From: Streptomyces scabichelini
GTDB lineage: Bacteria; Actinomycetota; Actinomycetes; Streptomycetales; Streptomycetaceae
DNA: 46,451 nt
Direction of reading: 5' to 3'
Assembly: GCF_011045015.1 (NCBI RefSeq)
Contig: NZ_JAAKZY010000070.1
Span: 1-46,451 of the forward strand
Positions 1-8,179 of this stretch are shown here, one piece after another. Each line of letters opens with the position of its first letter. Positions within the stretch are counted from its first letter, which is position 1. The notes under the pieces are model-generated. The model made no database searches. It was not told where the DNA came from and worked only from the letters and a program-made list of their open reading frames with translations. The position numbers and the translations under genes were made by a program.

Positions 1-3
1 CAC

Positions 4-50
4 CCAAGGGGCGCGGGGAACTGCGCGACCAGCCACAACGCACCCCGCAC
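4..50. repeat. Dispersed Streptomyces-type GC repeat (left edge)
   Basis: The stretch starting with AGGGGCGCGGGGAACTGCGC and continuing through GACCAGCCAC looks like a short sequence I know as widely scattered between genes in Streptomyces chromosomes. It lies just past the stop codon of the flavoprotein gene, where such elements often sit, possibly acting in 3' end formation. The family assignment is from memory; only the sequence is seen here. Confidence 0.5.
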
Positions 51-70
51 GAAACAACGAACCCAACCGC

Positions 71-1009
71 TCAACCGCCGGAGGCAACCGCCTCGATGTC
101 CCCGAGCACCAGCTCACCATTGAGCGTGGCCGCCGCCCGATACCCCAAGGCGGCCGCGTTGATGACCTGCTCCGCGAAGCCGACCGCGTTGCCCGCGGCC
201 CAGACGCCGGGCACGCTCGTGCGCCCTGTTTCGTCCACCGCCGCGTACACCCCGAACGGAGTCTCGTTCATGTCTGCGCCGAGCCGCTCCAGCAGGTCCG
301 TACGCGGAACGGGGCGAGGCACGACGAAGACCACGGAGCGCTCGTGCGTGGAACCGTCCGTCAGGCGCACCCCGGTCAGCCGGTCGTCCTCCACGGCGAG
401 CTCCTCGACCTCGCCGGGAACCACCTTGACCCCGGCCGCGGCGAGCTTGCGCAGATCGTCGTCGGGAACTTCGGCCTCGGCGACCGTGTGCAGGAACAGG
501 GTCACGTCCTTCGACCACTGCGTGACGATGAGCGCCTGGTGCACGCTCATGACGGACGTCGCGAGCACTCCGAACGCCTGGTCCCGGACCTCCCAGCCGT
601 GGCAGTACGGACAGTGCAGCACATCCCGGCCGAACCGCTCCGCAACCCCGGGCACCGACGGCAACTCGTCCGCGAGCCCGGTCGCGATCACCAGCCGACG
701 TGCGTGCACGGTACGCCCGGACGCCAGCGTCACATCGAACTCCCCGGCGTCGTCACGCACGGCGTCCACCGCACGGTCCTTGACCGGTTCGACCCCGTAT
801 CGCGCGATCTCCCGCCGCCCCTCGGCGAGGAACTCGGCGGGTGACATCCCGTCCCGCGACAGATAGCCCTGCATGTGCGCGGCAGGCGCGTTGCGCGGCT
901 CGCCCGCGTCGACGACGAGCACCTGGCGCCGTGCGCGGCCCAGGACGAGTGCGGCGGACAGCCCGGCCGCGCCGCCTCCGACGACGACCACTTCGTAACG
1001 ATCGGTCAT
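71..1009 (-). CDS. FAD-dependent oxidoreductase with CPYC redox motif (thioredoxin-reductase fold, possible dithiol oxidase)
   Basis: 312-aa flavoprotein. The N-terminal FAD site GGGAAGLSAA is at residues 11-20 and the redox pair CPYC at 133-136, followed by HGWE. ATIAGN-like FAD contact (WAAGNAVG) lies near the C terminus. The second dinucleotide site, expected just after the CxxC as GxGxxA, is not recognisable; the sequence there reads VLATSVMSVHQAL. CPxCHG together with a missing NADPH site is typical of the O2-using dithiol oxidases (GliT, HlmI, DepH type) rather than of classic thioredoxin reductase. The start at 1009 is chosen over an upstream ATG at 1030 because GGAGGT lies seven bases before it. 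Divergent from the XRE-cupin regulator, which probably controls it. Confidence 0.88.
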   Translation of the reverse strand: MTDRYEVVVVGGGAAGLSAALVLGRARRQVLVVDAGEPRNAPAAHMQGYLSRDGMSPAEFLAEGRREIARYGVEPVKDRAVDAVRDDAGEFDVTLASGRTVHARRLVIATGLADELPSVPGVAERFGRDVLHCPYCHGWEVRDQAFGVLATSVMSVHQALIVTQWSKDVTLFLHTVAEAEVPDDDLRKLAAAGVKVVPGEVEELAVEDDRLTGVRLTDGSTHERSVVFVVPRPVPRTDLLERLGADMNETPFGVYAAVDETGRTSVPGVWAAGNAVGFAEQVINAAALGYRAAATLNGELVLGDIEAVASGG

Positions 1010-1051
1010 GGTGACCACCTCCACGGACAAGGTCGCCCCACGGCTGCGGCA

Positions 1052-1082
1052 TTGACAAACACATTTGCCGAAACTGCAATGT
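1052..1082 (+). promoter_or_regulatory. Promoter of the XRE-cupin gene with an overlapping inverted repeat
   Basis: TTGACA at 1052-1057 and TGCAAT at 1075-1080 are 17 bases apart, which would place transcription start at or next to the ATG at 1087, giving a leaderless mRNA; no Shine-Dalgarno is seen. ACATTTGC (1061-1068) and GCAATGT (1076-1082) form an inverted repeat with one extra T in the left arm, and the right arm covers the -10. This is a candidate autoregulatory operator. Both readings are by eye. Confidence 0.5.
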
Positions 1083-1086
1083 ACTC

Positions 1087-1689
1087 ATGAGTGAGGACGA
1101 GGCGGAGCTGAATGAGCGGGACACCGGCGAGGTGCTGGCGGGAGTCGGCCCCCGGCTGCGGCGGATCCGGAAGGAGCGGGGCGCGACGCTCGCCGGGCTG
1201 TCGGAGGCGACCGGTATCTCGGTGAGCACCCTGTCGCGGCTGGAGTCCGGCCTGCGCAAGCCCAGCCTGGAACTGCTGCTGCCGATCGCCCGGGCCCACG
1301 AGGTGGCTCTGGACGAGCTGGTAGGGGCTCCGGCGGTGCGGGATCCGCGGATCCGGTCCCAGCCGATCGAGCGGCACGGGCGCACCTACTGGCCGCTCAC
1401 CCGCCAGCCGGGCGGACTCCAGGCGTTCAAGGTGCTCGTACCGCAGGGGCAGGAGGAGCCGGAACCCCGTGTCCACGAGGGGTATGAATGGCTCTATGTC
1501 CTCTCCGGGCGGCTGCGGTTCGTGCTGGGCGAGCACGATGTGGTGCTCACGGCTGGGGAGGCCGCCGAGTTCGACACACGCGTGCCGCACTGGTTCGGGT
1601 CGACGGGGGAGGGGCCGGTGGAGTTCCTCAGCCTGTTCGGGCCGCAGGGGGAGCGGATGCACGTACGGGCACGGCCCAAGCGGTCGTGA
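1087..1689 (+). CDS. XRE-family transcriptional regulator with cupin domain
   Basis: 200-aa cytoplasmic regulator. An XRE helix-turn-helix covers about residues 18-75 (LRRIRKERGATLAGLSEATG, then SVSTLSRLESGLRKPSLELL). A cupin_2 beta-barrel fills about residues 115-190 (GYEWLYVLSGRLRFVLGEHD, then GEAAEFDTRVPHWF). In this family the cupin is the likely effector pocket and the HTH binds DNA as a dimer. It is divergent from the CPYC flavoprotein with a 77-bp gap, suggesting local control of that gene and of itself. The ligand cannot be read from the sequence. Confidence 0.92.
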   Translation: MSEDEAELNERDTGEVLAGVGPRLRRIRKERGATLAGLSEATGISVSTLSRLESGLRKPSLELLLPIARAHEVALDELVGAPAVRDPRIRSQPIERHGRTYWPLTRQPGGLQAFKVLVPQGQEEPEPRVHEGYEWLYVLSGRLRFVLGEHDVVLTAGEAAEFDTRVPHWFGSTGEGPVEFLSLFGPQGERMHVRARPKRS

Positions 1690-1714
1690 TGTGCGTGACG
1701 GTAGCCTGATCGGC

Positions 1715-1750
1715 AAGCGACCGCTTAGTATGCAAACTGACCCCGGTCAG
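1715..1750. promoter_or_regulatory. Two adjacent palindromes ahead of the acyl-CoA dehydrogenase operon
   Basis: AAGCGACCGCTT (1715-1726) has 5-bp arms, and CTGACCCCGGTCAG (1737-1750) has 6-bp perfect arms. The sites are 10 bases apart and end 33 bases before the quinone oxidoreductase ATG. They resemble operators of TetR- or MarR-type regulators of acyl-CoA catabolism. No such regulator gene is next to the operon, so the protein that binds is unknown. Confidence 0.5.
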
Positions 1751-1783
1751 ACGACGCAGTCTCGTGTCCCGTGGAGGCCCCGC

Positions 1784-2758
1784 ATGCAGGCATGGCAAGT
1801 GCATCAGAACGGCGAGCCGGGCGAGGTGATGCGGCTCGATGAGGTGGAGCTGCCGGTGCCCGGTGAGGGGCAGGTCCTGCTGAAGGTGCGTGCCGCGAAC
1901 ATCAACTTCCCGGACGCCCTGCTGTGCCGCGGGCAGTACCAGATCAGGCCGCCGCTGCCGTTCACGCCCGGCGTGGAGATCTGCGGCGAGACAGAGGACG
2001 GGCAGCGGGTCATCGGCAATCCCGCGCTGCCGTACGGCGGCTTCGCCGAGTACGCGGTCGCGGACGCCGCGGCCCTGCTGCCCGCGCCCGAGGCGCTCGA
2101 CGACGCCGAGGCCGCGGCGCTGCACATCGGCTACCAGACGGGGTGGTTCGGTCTGCACCGTCGCGCGGGTCTGGAGGCCGGCGAGACGCTGCTCGTCCAC
2201 GCTGCCGCCGGCGGGGTCGGCAGCGCGGCCGTGCAGCTCGGCAAGGCCGCGGGCGCCAGGGTCATCGGCGTCGTCGGCGGGGCCGACAAGGCGGACGTGG
2301 CACGGGAGTTGGGGTGCGACGTCGTCATCGACCGGCGCGCCGAGGACGTCGTCGGCGCCGTGAAGGAGGCCACCGGCGGCCGGGGTGCGGACGTGATCTA
2401 CGACCCGGTCGGCGGCGAGGCGTACACCCAGTCCACGAAGGTCGTCGCCTTCGAGGGGCGGATCCTGGTCGTGGGCTTCGCGAGCGGGTCCATTCCCAGT
2501 CCGGCGCTCAATCACGCCCTGGTGAAGAACTACTCGATCCTGGGCCTGCACTGGGGCCTCTACAACACCAAGAACCCGAAGCTGGTCCTGCACTGCCATG
2601 AGCAGCTCACCGAGCTGGCCGGCCGCGGCGCCATCAAGCCGCTGGTCAGCGAGCGCGTACCGCTGGGTGGTGCGGCGGCGGCTGTGCAGCGCGTTGCCGA
2701 CGGGGTCACCACGGGCCGTGTCGCCGTAGTGCCGTCGCTGGACGGAGCCGCCGTATGA
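1784..2758 (+). CDS. NADPH:quinone oxidoreductase-like, zinc-free MDR family
   Basis: 324 aa. The N-terminal GroES-like fold contains NINFPDALLCRGQYQ and PLPFTPGVEICGE. The Rossmann segment HAAAGGVGSAAVQLGKAAGA lies near residues 140-160, as in quinone reductases and enoyl-thioester reductases of the medium-chain dehydrogenase superfamily. Structural-zinc cysteines are absent. It probably reduces a quinone, enone or enoyl thioester with NADPH. The reading frame stays open upstream to 1469, but ATG 1784 has GTGGAGG 7 bases before it and begins the conserved fold (MQAWQVHQNGEP). It overlaps the next gene by 4 bp (ATGA), so the three genes to 5018 are translationally coupled. Confidence 0.9.
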   Translation: MQAWQVHQNGEPGEVMRLDEVELPVPGEGQVLLKVRAANINFPDALLCRGQYQIRPPLPFTPGVEICGETEDGQRVIGNPALPYGGFAEYAVADAAALLPAPEALDDAEAAALHIGYQTGWFGLHRRAGLEAGETLLVHAAAGGVGSAAVQLGKAAGARVIGVVGGADKADVARELGCDVVIDRRAEDVVGAVKEATGGRGADVIYDPVGGEAYTQSTKVVAFEGRILVVGFASGSIPSPALNHALVKNYSILGLHWGLYNTKNPKLVLHCHEQLTELAGRGAIKPLVSERVPLGGAAAAVQRVADGVTTGRVAVVPSLDGAAV

Positions 2759-3936
2759 CCGATGCCGCCGAACTGCGCCGCCGTACGCGTGAATTGCTGG
2801 CCGTGTGCCCGCCTGACACGACCGGCCGCCTCGACTTCCTCAAGGCCCGCTTCGACGCCGGACTCGCCTGGGTGCACTACCCGGAGGGCCTCGGCGGACT
2901 CGGCGCGCCGCGTTCCCTGCAGGCCGTCGTGGACGCCGAGCTGGAGGCGGCGGGCGCCCCCGACAACGACCCGCGGCGCATCGGCATCGGCCTGGGCATG
3001 GCCGCGCCGACGATCCTCGGCTTCGGCACGGAGGAGCAGAAGCGCCGCTTCCTCAGGCCCCTTTGGGTGGGCGAGGAGGTCTGGTGCCAGCTGTTCAGTG
3101 AGCCGGGCGCGGGCTCCGACCTCGCCGCGCTGGGTACGCGGGCCGTCCGTGACGGTGACTCATGGGTGGTGAACGGCCAGAAGGTCTGGACGTCCAGCGC
3201 CCACCTCGCGCGCTGGGCCATCCTCATCGCCCGTACGGACCCGGACGTGCCCAAGCACCGCGGCATCACGTACTTCATCTGCGACATGACCGACCCCGGT
3301 GTCGAGGTGCGGCCGCTGCGCCAGATCACCGGCGAGGCCGAGTTCAACGAGGTGTTCCTCACCGACGTCCGTATCCCCGACGCCCACCGGCTCGGCGAGA
3401 TCGGCGACGGCTGGCGGGTCGCCCAGACGACGTTGATGAACGAGCGCGTGTCCATCGGCGGTATGCGCATCCCGCGCGAGGGCGGCATGATCGGCCCGGT
3501 GTCGAAGACCTGGCGCCAGCGCCCCGACCTGCGCACCCACGACCTGCACCAGCGGCTGCTCACGCTCTGGGTCGAGGCCGAGGTCGCCCGCCTCACCGGC
3601 GAACGGCTGCGCCAGCAACTCGTCGCGGGCCAGCCGGGCCCCGAGGGCTCCGGTCTGAAGCTGGCGTTCGCCCGCCTCAACCAGGAGATCAGCGGCCTGG
3701 AGGTCGAACTCCTCGGCGAGGAGGGCCTGTTGTACGAGGACTGGACGATGAGCCGACCGGAGCTGGTGGACTTCACCGGGCGCGACGCCGGCTATCGCTA
3801 TCTCCGCTCCAAGGGCAACAGCATCGAGGGCGGGACCAGCGAGGTCCTGCTGAACATCGTCGCCGAGCGCGTCCTGGGCCTGCCGTCCGAGCCGCGCACC
3901 GACAAGGACGTCGCCTGGAAGGACCTCGCCCGATGA
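2755..3936 (+). CDS. Acyl-CoA dehydrogenase, subunit-type 1
   Basis: 393 aa, the usual family length. The central flavin-contact segments are CQLFSEPGAGSDLAAL (about residues 113-128) and WVVNGQKVWTSSAHLARWA. The C-terminal segment SIEGGTSEVLLNIVAERVLG corresponds to the catalytic-base loop of acyl-CoA dehydrogenases and retains a glutamate. It should oxidise an acyl-CoA at the alpha-beta bond, passing electrons to ETF. It overlaps both neighbours (ATGA at each junction). The paired arrangement with the next gene resembles the alpha2beta2 acyl-CoA dehydrogenases used by actinobacteria for steroid or bulky alicyclic side chains. The substrate is not known. Confidence 0.93.
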   Translation: MTDAAELRRRTRELLAVCPPDTTGRLDFLKARFDAGLAWVHYPEGLGGLGAPRSLQAVVDAELEAAGAPDNDPRRIGIGLGMAAPTILGFGTEEQKRRFLRPLWVGEEVWCQLFSEPGAGSDLAALGTRAVRDGDSWVVNGQKVWTSSAHLARWAILIARTDPDVPKHRGITYFICDMTDPGVEVRPLRQITGEAEFNEVFLTDVRIPDAHRLGEIGDGWRVAQTTLMNERVSIGGMRIPREGGMIGPVSKTWRQRPDLRTHDLHQRLLTLWVEAEVARLTGERLRQQLVAGQPGPEGSGLKLAFARLNQEISGLEVELLGEEGLLYEDWTMSRPELVDFTGRDAGYRYLRSKGNSIEGGTSEVLLNIVAERVLGLPSEPRTDKDVAWKDLAR

Positions 3937-5018
3937 CTGATCTGCTCTACTCGGAGGAGGAAGAGGCGCTGCGCGCGGCCGTACGCGGCCTCCTGGCCGA
4001 CCACTGCGACGCGGCGGACGTACTCGCCCGCGTGGAGTCCGAGGCCCCGCACGACCGTGAGCTGTGGAAGGCCCTCAGCGACGGTATGGGCCTGGCGGGC
4101 CTCCTCGTTCCCGAGTCGTCGGGCGGACAGGGCGCCACGCACCGTGAAGCCGCCGTGGTTCTGGAGGAGTTGGGCCGCGCTATCGCCCCCGTGCCGTATC
4201 TCACGAGCGCCGTCGTCGCCACGGAGGCGCTGCTGGCCTGCGAAGGGAACGAGGCGGCCGAGCTGCTGTCCGCGCTGGCATCCGGCCGTACGATCGGCGC
4301 ACTGGCGGTGACGCTGTCCACGGCGCCCGGGGCGCCCTTCAAGTCCGTACGGCATGAAGAGGGCGCCCTGCACGGGGAGTTGACGGGCATCGCGGACGCG
4401 GCCGTCGCCGACGTACTGCTCGTGCCCGCGGACGACGGTGGCCTGTACGCGGTGGAGGCCGACGCCGTGACCGTCAGCCCGCACGTGTCCCTGGACCTGA
4501 CCCGGCCCGTCGCGACGGTGGTTCTGGAAGGCGCGCCCTGCCGCCTGCTGGGGGACGCCGAACCCGCCGTACGACGTGCTCTGCGCGCCGGGGCCGGACT
4601 GCTCGCCTCCGAGCAACTCGGCCTCGCCGACTGGTGCCTGACCGAAACGGTCCGCTACCTGAAGGACCGCAAGCAGTTCAACAGGCCCGTCGGCGGCTTC
4701 CAGGCCCTCAAGCACCGGCTCGCCCAGCTGTGGCTGGAAGTCGTCAACACGCGTGCCGCTGCCCGCAACGCCGCCGACGCGCTGGCCACCGGGAGCACGG
4801 ACGCGGATGTGGCGGTCGCCGTCGCCCAGGCGTACGCCGCGCGCGTCGCGGTCCACGCCGCCGAGGAGGCGGTGCAGTTGCACGGCGGCATCGGCATGAC
4901 GTGGGAGCACCCCGTGCACCTGTACCTGAAGCGGGCCAAGGCCGACTCGATCGCGTACGGCACGGCGGGCGGCCACCGGGAGGCACTGGCCGAACTGGTC
5001 GACCTCCCAGCACCCTGA
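3933..5018 (+). CDS. Acyl-CoA dehydrogenase, partner subunit lacking the usual catalytic loop
   Basis: 361 aa. The start ATG 3933 overlaps the previous stop by 4 bp and gives MTDLLYSEEEEALRAAVRGL, the normal family N terminus; an open frame extending back to 3162 is only a shadow of the upstream gene. The FAD-binding helix region (RKQFNRPVGGFQALKHRLAQ) and QLHGGIGMTWEHPVHLYLKR are present. Where the catalytic loop EGT(A/S)E normally follows, the sequence reads YGTAGGHRE, so the base Glu seems missing. This fits a partner subunit in a heterotetramer with the preceding protein. A strong terminator follows. Confidence 0.92.
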   Translation: MTDLLYSEEEEALRAAVRGLLADHCDAADVLARVESEAPHDRELWKALSDGMGLAGLLVPESSGGQGATHREAAVVLEELGRAIAPVPYLTSAVVATEALLACEGNEAAELLSALASGRTIGALAVTLSTAPGAPFKSVRHEEGALHGELTGIADAAVADVLLVPADDGGLYAVEADAVTVSPHVSLDLTRPVATVVLEGAPCRLLGDAEPAVRRALRAGAGLLASEQLGLADWCLTETVRYLKDRKQFNRPVGGFQALKHRLAQLWLEVVNTRAAARNAADALATGSTDADVAVAVAQAYAARVAVHAAEEAVQLHGGIGMTWEHPVHLYLKRAKADSIAYGTAGGHREALAELVDLPAP

Positions 5019-5042
5019 CGTACACCTGCTTACACCTGTGAG

Positions 5043-5070
5043 AAGCCCGCCCCACATGGGGCGGGCTTTT
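5043..5070 (+). terminator. Rho-independent terminator of the acyl-CoA dehydrogenase operon
   Basis: AAGCCCGCCCC (5043-5053) pairs perfectly with GGGGCGGGCTT (5058-5068) around the loop ACAT, followed by more T. It is 24 bases after the stop codon of the second acyl-CoA dehydrogenase. Confidence 0.85.
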
Positions 5071-5200
5071 CCGTGTGCTCTGCACGGATGAAGTGAACGC
5101 ACAGCGGCAGTCCGGCCAACTCCCCGCATGCCCCTGCTCCTTGGGCCCCTCTGCATCGCATACTCGCTGAGATTCCGTACGGCACTCAGGGAGGCAGCGC

Positions 5201-6067
5201 ATGGCCCTCACCACCCGTCGCAGAGCACTCACCATCCTCGGCGGTGCCCTCGCGGGCACGGTCGCCGTGCCCGCGTACGCACAGGCGAGCGAGCGGAAGC
5301 ACGGCCCGCGCCCGCTGTGGCGCGCCCACGCCCACAACGACTACCTGCACACCAGGCCCCTCTTGGACGCCCTGGACCACCGCTTCGGCAGCATCGAGGC
5401 CGACATCTTCCTCGTCGGCGACCAACTCCTCGTGGCCCACGACCCGATCGACCTCGACCCGACGCGCACCCTCGAGTCCCTCTACCTGGACCCGCTCGCC
5501 GCCCGCGTGAAGGGCAACCACGGCTCGGTGTACCGGGGTTACCGCAAGCCGATCCAGCTCCTCATCGACATCAAGACCGAGGGCTCGTCGACGTACCTCG
5601 AACTCGACCGCCATCTGCGCCGCTACCGGCACCTGTTCACGACGTACGCGCACGGCCGTGTCTTCCCCGGCCCGGTCACGGCTGTGATCTCCGGCGACCG
5701 CGCGGCCCGTACGCCGATGCAGGCCCAGACCGTGCGGCGCGCCTTTTACGACGGCAGGCTCCTCGACCTCCTGGCTCCCGTCCCGGCCCCGGCCTCCTTC
5801 ATCCCGCTGATCAGCGACAACTGGACGCTCAACTTCACCTGGCAGGGCGTCGGTCCGTTCCCCGACGCCGAGCGCCAGAAGCTGCGCGGCATCATCTCGG
5901 CGGCGCATTCGCGCGGGCAGAAGGTCCGCTTCTGGGCCACGCCCGACCTGGCGGGCCCGGCCCGTGACGCGCTCTGGGGCGAACTCCTCGCAGCCGACGT
6001 CGACTACCTCAACACCGATGATCTCGCCGGGCTCGAGAAGTTCCTGGACGCCAACAAGCGGGCTTAG
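5201..6067 (+). CDS. Exported PI-PLC / glycerophosphodiester phosphodiesterase-like protein
   Basis: 288 aa. It begins with a Tat-like signal (TTRRRALTILGGALAGTVAV, then AYA|QA cleavage near residue 28). The mature part starts with RAHAHNDYLHTRPLLDAL and GSIEADIFLVGDQLLVAHD, the conserved His/Glu/Asp pattern of the TIM-barrel PI-PLC/GDPD superfamily (AIM6-like branch). It probably cleaves a phosphodiester in a lipid head group or related metabolite outside the cell. GGAGGCAGCGC precedes the ATG. It stands alone between a terminator and a small membrane-protein gene. Confidence 0.85.
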   Translation: MALTTRRRALTILGGALAGTVAVPAYAQASERKHGPRPLWRAHAHNDYLHTRPLLDALDHRFGSIEADIFLVGDQLLVAHDPIDLDPTRTLESLYLDPLAARVKGNHGSVYRGYRKPIQLLIDIKTEGSSTYLELDRHLRRYRHLFTTYAHGRVFPGPVTAVISGDRAARTPMQAQTVRRAFYDGRLLDLLAPVPAPASFIPLISDNWTLNFTWQGVGPFPDAERQKLRGIISAAHSRGQKVRFWATPDLAGPARDALWGELLAADVDYLNTDDLAGLEKFLDANKRA

Positions 6068-6205
6068 GCCGGCCTGGCCCAGCCCAGCGCTTTCACAACC
6101 AGTCAACACACGTTCGGCGGACACGTCAGCCGCTCGGACGAACCCCCCGCTACGCCACACTTGCGGCCGAAAGCCGCGATATGGGCGTGGCGGAGGAGGT
6201 TGACG

Positions 6206-6400
6206 ATGGCCATTTCCATCTCTGTGGTGCTGTTGCTCACGATCCTGGCGGTGATCTTCATGCGCACCGGGGCACTGAAGATCCCGCACGCCTTGGTCTG
6301 CGTCCTGCTCGGCTTCTACCTCGCGAGCACGAGCATGGCGCCCACCATCCACAGCGGCATCTCGGCGACAGCGGACATCGTCAGCGGCCTCAGGCCCTAG
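6206..6400 (+). CDS. Small conserved-looking membrane protein, 64 aa
   Basis: The ATG at 6206 has an excellent Shine-Dalgarno (GGAGGAGGT, 6192-6200). The protein begins MAISISVVLLLTILAVIFMR and has two hydrophobic stretches, at about residues 3-20 and 28-45, with a short polar C terminus (ATADIVSGLRP). I do not recognise a characterised family; the codon use and ribosome site argue that it is real. An in-frame upstream ATG at 6161 lacks a ribosome site and is not preferred. Confidence 0.7.
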   Translation: MAISISVVLLLTILAVIFMRTGALKIPHALVCVLLGFYLASTSMAPTIHSGISATADIVSGLRP

Positions 6401-6437
6401 CAGCCTCAGGCCCTGAGCGCTCTGCACAGCGCGCGGA

Positions 6438-7661
6438 TCACGGCCGGGTGAACACACCGATCCCGTTCGGCACCGGGCGCTCGGCGCCGCCGCTGGGATG
6501 GTTGCGTACGCTCACGGCCGCCGCGCCGGGCTCCCGGGCAACCAGCGTGGTGGAGCCCCCGCCGTCGAGGCTGAAGGCGTCGACGGAGCCCAACTGGCGT
6601 AGGGTGTCCGCCACTTCGGCGATGGTGAGACCGGTGCGGAACTCGGGCGCCCCGTCCAGCGCGAGCAGCAGCAGCCGCTTGCCGCCGTCCGAGATGCCCG
6701 CCGCGGTGCGCACCGCGGAGGTCGCGTTGTCGAGACCGGCGAGCGGCTGCCCCCCTCTCAGGACCGGGTAGCCGCCGACCACGAAGCGGTACGCGACCTT
6801 GGAGCCGGCCGCCACCAGCTTGTGCCGCACCTCGACCCGCTCGCCCAGGGAAAGCTTCCGCAGCTGCTGGGCGCCCGCCTCCCGGCCGACCAGGACCGTC
6901 GTGCCGGACGCGATGGGTCCGCTGCCGGGTGTGTCGGCCGAGGACACGACGCGGCCGTCCTCGACCCTCACCTCGTACGTGTCCGCACTGCAGGGCGCGG
7001 CCCGGTCGGTGTCCGTGCCGCAGGTGGCCCGCACCCGGGAGGCGCTGCCCCAGTCCGCGGTGAACGCGCCGACGGAACCGACCGGCAGCGCGTACTGGTT
7101 GAGCCCGCCGAGTGGCAGCCGTGCCTCACCGGTAAGGACCGAACCGTCGAGGGCCAGGCTGTCGAGGCGGGCCCGGCGGTCGGTGCCCACGCCGAGCACG
7201 TCCTTGGTGCTCGTACCGGGCGGCAGAGCGGGACCGAAGCGCTGACCGTCGGGAACCGCCGCCTTGAGGGTGTGTCCGTTCGCGATCGCGGGGCCGACGG
7301 ACGCTCCGGTCGCCTCGACGCCCGGATGCTGGGTCTCGGTGATGTTGAAGAAGTCGCCGTTGACGCCCGCGACGGCGCCGCGCGTGTCGGCCAGTCGGGA
7401 GACGGTGGCGCGGGCCGCCACAACGCCGGGATGGAGGAGGTCGACGTTCACCCGTGGGTTGCGGAGATCGACGCTGAGTACGTGTGCGTGCGCCACACCC
7501 TTCGCGGCCGGAATATCCAACTCCGTGTACTCCACGCCCGGAGCGATCTCGACCGCGCTCTGCGCGCCGCCGGCCGGTGCCGCCCCCGCCAGGGACGCAC
7601 CGGCCAGCGCACTCCATACCGCGACCACCGTCAGCGCGGTTCTGAACCGTCTGCATGCCAT
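6438..7661 (-). CDS. Exported phosphodiester glycosidase (NAGPA / DUF2233 family)
   Basis: 407 aa. A Sec-type signal peptide covers about residues 1-30 (FRTALTVVAVWSALAGASLA, then AAPAGGAQS). The NAGPA domain is shown by AVAGVNGDFFNI near residue 100 and the C-terminal FSLDGGGSTTLV, which are the family's characteristic motifs. Members hydrolyse the phosphodiester between a sugar and another group, as in the uncovering enzyme of the mannose-6-phosphate pathway; in bacteria the substrates are probably cell-surface or environmental glycoconjugates. It is convergent with the 64-aa protein and has no operon partner. Confidence 0.88.
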   Translation of the reverse strand: MACRRFRTALTVVAVWSALAGASLAGAAPAGGAQSAVEIAPGVEYTELDIPAAKGVAHAHVLSVDLRNPRVNVDLLHPGVVAARATVSRLADTRGAVAGVNGDFFNITETQHPGVEATGASVGPAIANGHTLKAAVPDGQRFGPALPPGTSTKDVLGVGTDRRARLDSLALDGSVLTGEARLPLGGLNQYALPVGSVGAFTADWGSASRVRATCGTDTDRAAPCSADTYEVRVEDGRVVSSADTPGSGPIASGTTVLVGREAGAQQLRKLSLGERVEVRHKLVAAGSKVAYRFVVGGYPVLRGGQPLAGLDNATSAVRTAAGISDGGKRLLLLALDGAPEFRTGLTIAEVADTLRQLGSVDAFSLDGGGSTTLVAREPGAAAVSVRNHPSGGAERPVPNGIGVFTRP

Positions 7662-7754
7662 GTTGCCCCCTGCTGTCTCCGCCGTCTTCCCAACAAGCCC
7701 AGGACACGGGGGAGTTCACCACAGGGTGGTTGACGTGACGATGCTACGCACCGA

Positions 7755-8114
7755 CTACGTACCGACGAGACGCGAACGGATCAGAAAACGTACCCCTTCG
7801 GGTGCCTCCAGCGAGAAGCCGCTGCCCCGCCCCTCCACCACGTCGACGATCAGCCGGGTGTGACTCCACACCTCGTACTGGCTCTTCGACATCCAGAACG
7901 TCACCGGCTCGTCGACCCCCTCGACGGTGAGCGAGGCCAGCAGCACATCGGAGTCGCCGGTCCGGAACTCGCCCTCCGGGTAGCACATGGGCGCGCTGCC
8001 GTCGCAGCAGCCGCCGGACTGATGGAACATCAGCGGACCGTGGACGGCGCGGAGTCGGCGCAGCAGTTCGGCGGCGGCGGAGGTCAGTTCCACGCGCGGG
8101 GCGGATGAGGTCAC
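7755..8114 (-). CDS. DUF779 protein
   Basis: 119 aa. The Cys-rich block FHQSGGCCDGSAPMCYPEGEF (about residues 31-51) and the segment FWMSKSQYEVWSHTRLIVDV are the signature of DUF779. In actinobacteria this family usually sits immediately after an acetaldehyde/aldehyde dehydrogenase gene (exaC/aldA type). Here no aldehyde dehydrogenase is adjacent, so the gene is an orphan. The clustered cysteines suggest metal or redox binding, but the biochemical role is not established to my knowledge. Confidence 0.88.
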   Translation of the reverse strand: MTSSAPRVELTSAAAELLRRLRAVHGPLMFHQSGGCCDGSAPMCYPEGEFRTGDSDVLLASLTVEGVDEPVTFWMSKSQYEVWSHTRLIVDVVEGRGSGFSLEAPEGVRFLIRSRLVGT

Positions 8115-8179
8115 CGTGCATCACTCCTCGGCTCGGCGCGCTCGCCGGCGCGGCCGTGACGCAGCCAACCATCTGACCC

